Positions 1 through 6,412 of a stretch of DNA of 34,922 nt are shown in pieces. Under the pieces are notes generated by a model that searched no databases, was not told where the DNA came from, and saw only the letters and a list, made by a program, of their open reading frames with translations. Positions within the stretch are counted from its first letter, which is position 1; each line of letters begins with the position of its first letter. Position numbers and translations under genes: made by a program. Source of the DNA: JAKQIM01 sp964633225 (GTDB taxonomy: Bacteria; Chloroflexota; Anaerolineae; Anaerolineales; UBA4823). Location: assembly GCA_964633225.1 (NCBI GenBank), contig CAZWFQ010000038.1, positions 1 to 34,922 on the forward strand, written 5' to 3'.

Positions 1-1073
1 GCCTCGTCCCAATACACTTCCCAACCGGCGCTAGAAGCCGGGGCCGGGCCCTCAAAATCATCAAGTATGCCGGGCATTCCGGCAGATGCGGCAGGTGGAG
101 GCGGCTCAACCTGCCCGGCAGGCTGGCCCTGGTCGCCGGCGGGTGGGGGCGGCTGGACCACCTCTGGCGGCACAAGCGGAGACTGGGCCGCCCAGCGGTT
201 GTAGAAGATATTGAGCATGGGCAAGAATTCTTCGGTGGCCCTCAGGTTGCCGGCCTGCGAGGGGTGATCGTCGCCATTGGGGTCCGAGGGGTAGAACGAT
301 GTGTTTTGGGCGCCTTGCGTATGCTCGATGGCGCCATCCATGTAACGGTGATGACCATCCGGCCCGGTCAAGATCGTATAGAAGTCGAAGACTGCCACGT
401 TGGGCGTTGTGTAGTTGTTCTCAGCCAGCCAATCGTTGACCAGCCACTGGTTGAAGGCACGCGCATTATCGGCATAGGTGGGGTCGGTCACCGGCGGGGC
501 GGTGATGACCACAAACAGCTTATCGGGGCGGGCGGCAAAGTACTGCAAGATCTGGTTATAAACATACTTGGCGTTGCCCACGGTGTAGTCGCTGCCGGGT
601 GTGGGCGGGTCACCAGGGCTGCCCGCCAGGTTCGAATTGGGGAAGCAGGATTTGAACAGGATGACGGCATTCTCACCGCCAGGGTCTGCAAATGTGCGGC
701 TGTAGGCTGTGGCCTGCCCGCTCTCGTTGAAAACCGCCTGCGTGTACGTGGGCGTGTTCTCGCTGCGGAACCACTCCAGCCAATTGGGGATATCGGTGCG
801 GTCGCCAATGGCTTCAGGCCCCCAACCATAATACGTGTCGCTGACGAAATAATTGTTCCCAGCCAGGGCCAGGCCCAGGCCGCCATTTTCATCCGCCAGC
901 CAGTTCTCGCCGGTGGAATGGTGGATGAAAATCAGTTTTACAGGCTGCTGCGGGGGATTGGGATTCAATTCTTGCTGGGCCAGCCCAGGTTGGGCCGGGA
1001 ATGCACTCAATAATAAGGAAAGACACACCAATAGGGTTAAGAACAACCGTACGCGAGATTCTTTGGATCGCAT
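1..1073 (-). CDS. Secreted SGNH-like hydrolase with C-terminal module (3' end beyond window)
   Basis: This is an open frame of about 357 codons that runs off the left edge, so the protein is incomplete at its C-terminus. The ATG at 1073 is preceded by a GGGAGG ribosome binding site about 5 bases upstream. Residues 8-32 form a signal peptide (basic start, Leu-rich core, small residues near LAQQ). The body, residues about 45-290, starts with KLIFIHHSTGENWL, has FKSCFPNSN near 140 and VVITAPP near 188, and ends with DDHPSQAGN near 268-275. The last motif resembles the Asp/His block V of SGNH/GDSL esterases, and IHHSTG would replace the usual block I GDS. A Pro-rich linker (about 300-330) leads to ILDDFEG..GW, which looks like the start of a carbohydrate-binding-like beta-sandwich. 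I infer an extracellular esterase-like or carbohydrate-binding protein. The substrate is unknown, and the SGNH assignment rests on weak motif similarity. Confidence 0.75.
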   Translation of the reverse strand, partial: MRSKESRVRLFLTLLVCLSLLLSAFPAQPGLAQQELNPNPPQQPVKLIFIHHSTGENWLADENGGLGLALAGNNYFVSDTYYGWGPEAIGDRTDIPNWLEWFRSENTPTYTQAVFNESGQATAYSRTFADPGGENAVILFKSCFPNSNLAGSPGDPPTPGSDYTVGNAKYVYNQILQYFAARPDKLFVVITAPPVTDPTYADNARAFNQWLVNDWLAENNYTTPNVAVFDFYTILTGPDGHHRYMDGAIEHTQGAQNTSFYPSDPNGDDHPSQAGNLRATEEFLPMLNIFYNRWAAQSPLVPPEVVQPPPPAGDQGQPAGQVEPPPPAASAGMPGILDDFEGPAPASSAGWEVYWDE

Positions 1074-1403
1074 AGCGCCCTCCCTGGAGAGGAAGCGCAA
1101 GGTAGCGGACACTCCCGCCGCCCTCAGGCTTCCAATTGATGGATTTATGCATTCATCATAGCATAAAACGCCTTGGAGAGCCATTAGAGATGTTCTAAGC
1201 AACCGCTCAATGCGGCTGAGCTATTGGGCGTTGCGATGTCGCCCCCATCGCATAGCGGCGAGATTGGCCGCCCAGTCTCCATAGCGCTTAAAGAGCTGCC
1301 AGTGCTGCCACCGCCCGGCAAGATTGGGCCAGCATCAGAAAAAGGCCGGTCGATATGGATACGATCGTAACCCTGCCAGGATCAGGCGGTCGTTAAACTG
1401 ATC
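1074..1403. other. Intergenic region between the chemosensory operon and the SGNH-like gene
   Basis: This stretch of 330 bases lies between the end of the last chemosensory gene (stop at 1404) and the start of the secreted protein at 1073. Apart from the extended -10 element near 1155 I see no convincing gene, RNA or strong terminator hairpin. Short reading frames on the minus strand (for example one encoding a Trp/Arg-rich peptide around 1210-1320) have no ribosome binding site and are not called. Confidence 0.5.
1148..1168 (-). promoter_or_regulatory. Extended -10 promoter element upstream of the SGNH-like gene
   Basis: Read on the minus strand this is TTTTATGCTATGAT, then one base, then AATGCA. 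It contains TG-N-TATGAT, an extended -10 box. No convincing -35 box lies 16-18 bases upstream, as is usual for extended -10 promoters. It sits about 80 bases before the ATG at 1073. Almost the same 21 bases occur at 21212-21232 before the histidine kinase gene, with one mismatch. Confidence 0.5.
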
Positions 1404-2498
1404 CTATCTATTCACAGACATCGAGTGCGTGTGGAGCTTAACCAACCGGGTCACGATTTCAGACGGAGAAAGAATTTCATCTACAGTTCCTCGATCGATT
1501 GCCACTTTGGGCATTCCGAACACAATCGAGCTGGCCTGGTTCTGTGCAATGATATGCGCCCCTGTTTTTCCAAGCGTCTGCAGTCCATCGGCGCCATCAT
1601 CGCCCATTCCAGTCAAGATGATGCCGACAGAATCCTTACCAAATGTCTTGGCAACTGAATCGAACAGCAGGTTTGCAGATGGACGGTGACCTCGAACAGG
1701 CGGGGATGTCACCAGGTTGACCAAATTTCCAGAAGATACTGTCAGGTGAGATTGACCTGGCGCAATATATACCCTGCCAGGAATTAAACGTTCTTGATCA
1801 ACAGCCGTCTTGACTGTTAACAAGCTGGAGCTGTTAAGCCATTCAGCCATCCCTTGAGCAAAAGCATCCATTACATGCTGCACAACCACAATGGGTATCG
1901 AAAAATCCTTAGGGAGGTTATCAAATATATATTTTAGAACCGGCGGCCCCCCCGTCGAAGCAGCGATCGCCACAATGCGAATGGGATGTGTGAACAGAGA
2001 ATAAAGGATGGCGGTCATCGGCCCAATACTACCAGCAGAAAAGACCGTTTTGTTGCGCGAGATCACTTTGATACCCGCCATCGTACGGATCATGCTGATC
2101 ATTTGATCTCGTACCACGTCAAAATTTGCCGACAGCAGGCCCGCTGGCTTCTCGATTACAGTTAAAGCGCCAGCTTCAAGAGCATTGAACGCGATATTGT
2201 ATTCAGCCTCATGAACGCTGCTGGCAACGACGATGATCGGCGTTGGGCGCACCTGCATGATCTGCCGCGTAGCCTCCAACCCATCCATGATTGGCATACG
2301 GATGTCCATTGTGATCAAGTCTGGCTGAAGTCGCAGCGCCATGCGGACCGCCTCTGCGCCATGCACAGCTTGCCCTACCACCTGGATGTCAGGAACGTCA
2401 CTCAACATCACATTGAGAATCGTCCGGATCGAAGGCGAATCGTCCACAATCAGAACACGGATCGGCTGAGATTTACTCTCCGAAGATAATATGCTCAT
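1404..2498 (-). CDS. cheB: Chemotaxis methylesterase/deamidase CheB (copy 1)
   Basis: CheB removes methyl groups from receptor glutamates and deamidates glutamines when its receiver is phosphorylated by CheA. Receiver domain, residues about 13-125: acidic pair D19/D20, phospho-acceptor D65 in TMDIRMP, and K117 in EKP. Esterase domain, about 172-355: catalytic S181 (AASTGGP), H208 (VVQH) and D301 (TGMGDDG), the standard Ser-His-Asp triad. The 364-residue length is normal. The ATG at 2498 overlaps the stop of the HD-GYP gene by 4 bases (ATGA), which suggests translational coupling. This is the last gene of the chemosensory operon. A second complete CheB lies at 4818-5912; the two differ clearly in sequence, so they are not a recent duplication. 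Confidence 0.95.
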   Translation of the reverse strand: MSILSSESKSQPIRVLIVDDSPSIRTILNVMLSDVPDIQVVGQAVHGAEAVRMALRLQPDLITMDIRMPIMDGLEATRQIMQVRPTPIIVVASSVHEAEYNIAFNALEAGALTVIEKPAGLLSANFDVVRDQMISMIRTMAGIKVISRNKTVFSAGSIGPMTAILYSLFTHPIRIVAIAASTGGPPVLKYIFDNLPKDFSIPIVVVQHVMDAFAQGMAEWLNSSSLLTVKTAVDQERLIPGRVYIAPGQSHLTVSSGNLVNLVTSPPVRGHRPSANLLFDSVAKTFGKDSVGIILTGMGDDGADGLQTLGKTGAHIIAQNQASSIVFGMPKVAIDRGTVDEILSPSEIVTRLVKLHTHSMSVNR

Positions 2499-3961
2499 AC
2501 GATCAATTTCAAAAACGTATCCACAACCTGAGGATCAAAATGCGAGCCCGCTTTCTGACGCAGGTATTCTACGACCTCGTCTTTTGGCCATGCTTTGCGG
2601 TATGGGCGATCAGACAACAAAGCGTCCCACACATCCACCACCGCGAAGATGCGCGCTGAGAGTGGAATACTTTCGCCCTTCAAACCCTCTGGATAACCGG
2701 TGCCATCCCAACGTTCGTGATGATAGATAGAGATATCCAGTGCTGGCTTGAGAAAAGGCACGAAGGATAGCAGATCCTTGGCATAAGAGGTATGCCTGCG
2801 CATGATCTCCCACTCTTCAGGGGTCAACTCACCAGGCTTGAGAAGGATGTGATCGGGAACACCCATCTTGCCTACGTCATGCAATAAGGCGCCGCGCCGG
2901 ATGTCATCCAGTTCCTTCTCTTCAATCCCCATGGCTTGCGCCACCTGCAAGGTCATTTCGGTCATCTTTTGAGAATGGCCCAGGGTCCCTGGTTCACGCA
3001 TTTCCAACGCGGCCGACCAACCCAGAATGGTAGCGTCATAGGATTCCACCATGTTCAGATTTGTAGCTCGCAGTTCTTCCACCATCGAGGCGTTATCAAT
3101 GGCAACAGCCACCTGGTTTGCCAGCGCCATCAAAAAGTCCAGCCATTCCGGGTCTTTTTCAAGAGGAGAACGACGGAAAACTTCCAGTATACCAATCAAC
3201 TGATCCTTACAAAACAACGGCAGTACAATATAGCCAACAAAACTTTCCTCACGCATGCGGTCCAGGTTTGTTCCATTCTGACTCTTGACAACATCGCGCA
3301 CCTGCTCAATCTGATAGGATTGGGAAGGCTTGCCGACAAATTCTCTACCTAGATCCACGCAGATGGCTTGAAAATCGACCGTGCGAAAGCCATACCCTTC
3401 AAAGAATTCCAAAGCGCTGTTGGAAGGATCAAACAAAAGCACGGCAGCCGCATCCAGGTCCAACTGGAAGATGATTTGATGCAGCGCTACCCGCATGGTA
3501 TAGTGTGGATCGTGGCTATTGAGGATCGCCTCGTCCACCATACACATGGCTGTTAATCGCTGCAATTGTGCGCTTACTTCTCGCTGAATTCTATGTTTGT
3601 AGATCGCCACATCAACGATAATGTGCAGTTCTCGGGTGGAGACGGGTTTTTGGATGTAAGCGTAGGGTTCAGTGATCTTGGCACGCTGCAAAGTATCATC
3701 GGCAGGCGAAACTGTCAAATAGATTACTGCTATACTCTCGCGAGCGTGGATTTCTTGGGCGGCCTGAACGCCGTCCATTTTGCCCTTTAGGCACACGTCC
3801 ATCAAGATCAGGTCTGGATGTAAGGTAAGTGCTTTTTCAACCGCATCTTCGCCTGTTACACAAACAGCAATTACCTGATAGCCTAGTTCCGCCAGCTTAC
3901 TTTTGATATCCAAAGCACTTACAGGATCATCTTCGACAATCAAGATTCGTTCAGAGTTCAT
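2495..3961 (-). CDS. REC-GAF-HD-GYP response regulator (probable cyclic-di-GMP phosphodiesterase)
   Basis: Three domains are visible. Receiver, about 1-120: phospho-acceptor D55 in LMDVCLKG and K105 in QKP. GAF, about 140-295, following a short helical linker. HD-GYP, about 305-488: H329 in GHSQ, H361/D362 in LLHDVGKMG, HHERWDGTGYP at 414-424 with the GYP triad, and VVDVWDAL near 441-448. All metal-binding and GYP residues expected of an active enzyme seem present. The HD-GYP family hydrolyses cyclic-di-GMP to GMP. The ATG at 3961 has AGAGGTGA just upstream. Its position between a receiver protein and CheB makes it the best candidate output of the chemosensory system: CheA-dependent phosphorylation of D55 would adjust cyclic-di-GMP. 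What the GAF domain binds is unknown. Confidence 0.93.
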   Translation of the reverse strand: MNSERILIVEDDPVSALDIKSKLAELGYQVIAVCVTGEDAVEKALTLHPDLILMDVCLKGKMDGVQAAQEIHARESIAVIYLTVSPADDTLQRAKITEPYAYIQKPVSTRELHIIVDVAIYKHRIQREVSAQLQRLTAMCMVDEAILNSHDPHYTMRVALHQIIFQLDLDAAAVLLFDPSNSALEFFEGYGFRTVDFQAICVDLGREFVGKPSQSYQIEQVRDVVKSQNGTNLDRMREESFVGYIVLPLFCKDQLIGILEVFRRSPLEKDPEWLDFLMALANQVAVAIDNASMVEELRATNLNMVESYDATILGWSAALEMREPGTLGHSQKMTEMTLQVAQAMGIEEKELDDIRRGALLHDVGKMGVPDHILLKPGELTPEEWEIMRRHTSYAKDLLSFVPFLKPALDISIYHHERWDGTGYPEGLKGESIPLSARIFAVVDVWDALLSDRPYRKAWPKDEVVEYLRQKAGSHFDPQVVDTFLKLIV

Positions 3962-4013
3962 CGTTTCACCTCTCGATTTTCCCTACCCGGTTGGGAAAAA
4001 CATGCCCCAGGAT

Positions 4014-4418
4014 TCAAATCTTCCGATTGATAAGTCCCATTTGACGCAGCGTCTCAATCAACACCGCGTCTGCAAAAGCATCCTTTGGAATGTAATCAAT
4101 GGCCCCATACTGCAACCCAAGCTGAATGGCCTCTGATGCATCCCAACGAGTGAATAAGATGATAGGGATGTCGGCCACCTCTGTTGATGCTTTCAACATC
4201 TTACATACTTCAAAACCGTTAATCTCTGGCATTTGGATATCCAGGATAATCACGTCGGGGTGTAGTTGGTTTGCCATACGCAGCCCCATACGACCGTTAA
4301 TGGCGCACAGCACCTGCAACCCTTCGCGTTCAAGAATAGCCTGCAGGTGTGTTGCCTGGGTAGGGCTGTCTTCAACCACTAGCGCTATTTTGGCGTTTGC
4401 TCCAGGACGATTAATCAT
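4014..4418 (-). CDS. Single-domain response regulator (CheY/PatA-like receiver)
   Basis: A stand-alone receiver of 134 residues. Acidic residues are at VVEDSP (E16/D17), the phospho-acceptor is D60 in ILDIQMPEINGFEVC, the switch Thr is in ILFTRWD and the Lys is in IPKDAF. There is no output domain. I chose the ATG at 4418 because AAGGAG lies 6 bases before it; a longer frame from 4439 would put that ribosome binding site inside the coding region and overlap the preceding gene by 19 bases. The stop of the RsbT-like gene is 2 bases upstream, so the two are probably translated together. It resembles the receiver at 5913-6341, down to the shared IPKDAF segment, and each is followed by an effector gene. 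Likely role: diffusible phospho-output or phosphate sink of CheA. Confidence 0.9.
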   Translation of the reverse strand: MINRPGANAKIALVVEDSPTQATHLQAILEREGLQVLCAINGRMGLRMANQLHPDVIILDIQMPEINGFEVCKMLKASTEVADIPIILFTRWDASEAIQLGLQYGAIDYIPKDAFADAVLIETLRQMGLINRKI

Positions 4419-4420
4419 GA

Positions 4421-4795
4421 CTATCTCCTTATAACCCATTTCGTTAAAACAATTTCAACACGCTCGTTTTTCAATTCGTTGATCGCAATGCTGTCTACCA
4501 TCCAACTAATACTTCCGGCAGCCGTTTGCAAAGGATGGTGCTCATTGGGCTTCGTAATGGTGAACACGACTCTCACGCCCTTATTTTTTCCATCGTTCAA
4601 CTGCTCAATGGCAACCGAACTTTGGCTTGTCCCCTTTCCTAAGCCGATTCCTTCCATCAAACAAGAAGTAGCCAACGAGATACGAGCCTGGTCAGCCAGG
4701 TTCATGCCCGCATACCGGGCTGACTCACGCACCTGCATGCGGGCACTGATGATGTCGTGTGAATTATGAATATTAAGTGTTTGGTGTGCTAACAT
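4421..4795 (-). CDS. Degenerate RsbT-like (GHKL-fold) protein
   Basis: A small protein of 124 residues. HDIISARMQVRESARYAG (residues 13-30) followed by MNLADQARISLATSC (31-45) resembles the N-terminal helices of RsbT/anti-sigma kinases, where a similar arginine-rich helix precedes the N box. The tail VEIVLTKWV (113-121) resembles their last beta strand. The residues needed for ATP binding seem lost: the N-box Asn is not in the expected place (SCLMEGIGLG), and no DxGxG box follows the central strand KGVRVVFTI. If the homology holds, this is a catalytically dead relative that may bind a partner rather than phosphorylate it. It lies between CheB (22 bases upstream) and a receiver (2 bases downstream). 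The ribosome binding site before the ATG at 4795 is weak. The gene is almost certainly real; the family call is moderate. Confidence 0.6.
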   Translation of the reverse strand: MLAHQTLNIHNSHDIISARMQVRESARYAGMNLADQARISLATSCLMEGIGLGKGTSQSSVAIEQLNDGKNKGVRVVFTITKPNEHHPLQTAAGSISWMVDSIAINELKNERVEIVLTKWVIRR

Positions 4796-4817
4796 AATTC
4801 ATATCCCGATACACTAC

Positions 4818-5912
4818 TTAGGCAGAACTTGCACGTACCTGGGCAAAACGACTAAGGATGAAAGCAATCTGCTCCAGGCTGAGCACTTGATGGGCAGCAT
4901 TTCGTGCCCACACTTCACGCGGCATACCATAAACTACGCTACTCTGCTCGTCTTGAGCGATGACAATACCCCCGACGTTATATAATGCTGCCGCCCCCAG
5001 GGCACCATCATCTCCCATTCCCGTCAAAACAATACCCATTGCACGATGACCATAAATGCGTGCCATCGAATGAAAGAGAGTATTCGCCGAAGGACGCAGC
5101 CCTTTATACGGGGCATCTTTGGTCAATTCAACCGTCTTATGGCTGCCCACTTGTATGTGGTAATCATCCGGAGCCAGGTACAGCACACCCGGACGCAGCT
5201 TTTCGCCATGAGCAGCAATGCCAACATCCAACCGGATTTGTGTCTTCAACCAGGCTGCCAGTCCATTGGCAAACCCTTCGGTGATGTGCTGCACCGCCAG
5301 GATGGGCAGGGGGAAAGTTTTCGGAAGCCCGGCCAACACAGCGACCAATGCAGATGGTCCACCAGTGGATGCAGCAATCCCCACTATTTTGATCTCTGGC
5401 ATGTGCTGAGACAACAGGGCGTCGAAAGATTTGGGCAAACTTGGAGCTACCTGCGGCTGGAGCGATTGGGGCGAAGCGTCCCTGGTTCGCCAGTGATGGA
5501 TCACAGGAACATCTGCCATCAAGCGCACGGTTTGGACGATCTTACTGCAAGTATCTGCATCATCCAGGCTGGGTTTGTTGATCACGGTCAGCGCACCCGC
5601 ACGCAAGGCTTTAAAGCTCAGATCCACATCATCTGATACTTTGCTGCTGGTGATCAACACAATGGGGGTGGGCGCCTCGCGCATGATCTGTTTGGTCGCT
5701 TCGAACCCATCCATTTTCGGCATGCTGATATCCATCATCACCACATCTGGACGCAAGCGTTTAACCAAGGAAACAGCATCCACGCCATTAAATCCGATGC
5801 CCACCACGCGCACATCAGGGATGCCGTGGAATAATCCCTGCAGCATCTCCCGTGCTGTAACCGAATCGTCTACCAGCACAATATCAATCGGCCCCTGTTT
5901 CCCTTTACGCAT
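4818..5912 (-). CDS. cheB: Chemotaxis methylesterase/deamidase CheB (copy 2)
   Basis: Full-length CheB of 364 residues. Receiver, about 8-125: D15/D16, phospho-acceptor D61 in MMDISMP, K113 in NKP. A linker of about 45 residues rich in Pro, Gln and Ser (138-172) joins it to the esterase domain, 173-360, with S182 (AASTGGP), H209 (VQH) and D302 (TGMGDDG). All catalytic residues are present. The ATG at 5912 follows directly on the stop of the preceding receiver gene (TAGATG, no gap), so translation is probably coupled. With the copy at 1404-2498 the operon holds two complete CheB enzymes, each close to a stand-alone receiver, which could allow different receptor sets or adaptation rates. Confidence 0.95.
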   Translation of the reverse strand: MRKGKQGPIDIVLVDDSVTAREMLQGLFHGIPDVRVVGIGFNGVDAVSLVKRLRPDVVMMDISMPKMDGFEATKQIMREAPTPIVLITSSKVSDDVDLSFKALRAGALTVINKPSLDDADTCSKIVQTVRLMADVPVIHHWRTRDASPQSLQPQVAPSLPKSFDALLSQHMPEIKIVGIAASTGGPSALVAVLAGLPKTFPLPILAVQHITEGFANGLAAWLKTQIRLDVGIAAHGEKLRPGVLYLAPDDYHIQVGSHKTVELTKDAPYKGLRPSANTLFHSMARIYGHRAMGIVLTGMGDDGALGAAALYNVGGIVIAQDEQSSVVYGMPREVWARNAAHQVLSLEQIAFILSRFAQVRASSA

Positions 5913-6341
5913 CTACTTTGCTTCCTCAGTCTCTCCGTCCGAGACGATGTGGAGTTCTTCCAGTGTTTTCAACAAAACCATATCAGAAAAAGCATCCTTA
6001 GGGATGAAATCAACCGCCCCTTCCGATAACCCCTGGCGCAAGACATCGGATTTGCTATATGCTGTGAGAAAGATAATAGGCACATTTTCAAACGCGGGGT
6101 CTTGTTTGATGATATGACAGGCTTCCAAGCCATCCATTTCCGGCATCTGGATATCCATGATGATCAAGTCTGGATGAGACTTTTTTGCCATCTCAACGCC
6201 GGCCGCCCCATCTGGCGCACAAAGCACGGTCAGCCCACGCTGCTCGAGCAACTGGATCATGGCGAACGCCTGAACGGGACTGTCTTCAACAACCAGGACC
6301 GTTTTCGATATATTCGATTTTTGAGCTTGTTCTTCACACAT
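5913..6341 (-). CDS. Single-domain response regulator (CheY/PatA-like receiver)
   Basis: A stand-alone receiver of 142 residues: acidic VVEDSP (E19/D20), phospho-acceptor D63 in IIMDIQMPEMDGLEAC, switch Thr in IFLTAYS, and Lys in IPKDAF, with a short acidic C-terminal tail. I chose the ATG at 6341 because GGAAGG lies 6 bases upstream. A GTG at 6371 is in frame but has no ribosome binding site. The gene follows the CheA hybrid by 71 bases and abuts cheB without a gap. It closely resembles the receiver at 4014-4418. Likely a direct phospho-acceptor of CheA; the target is not visible from sequence. Confidence 0.9.
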   Translation of the reverse strand: MCEEQAQKSNISKTVLVVEDSPVQAFAMIQLLEQRGLTVLCAPDGAAGVEMAKKSHPDLIIMDIQMPEMDGLEACHIIKQDPAFENVPIIFLTAYSKSDVLRQGLSEGAVDFIPKDAFSDMVLLKTLEELHIVSDGETEEAK

Positions 6342-6412
6342 CCAACACCTTCCATCGAGGAAATTATGCACTCAGCAAAGCTTCGATCACTTGCCATTAC
6401 ACGCCGAGATCT

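Noticed and set aside
264..1013. Plus-strand frame of 249 codons at the left end
   Set aside because: It lies opposite the secreted SGNH-like gene, which has a signal peptide, a good ribosome binding site and sensible protein motifs; the plus frame has none of these.
1200..1330. Short minus-strand frame with a Trp/Arg-rich peptide in the 330-base gap
   Set aside because: No start codon with a ribosome binding site and no recognisable motif; it may be chance or an old gene remnant.
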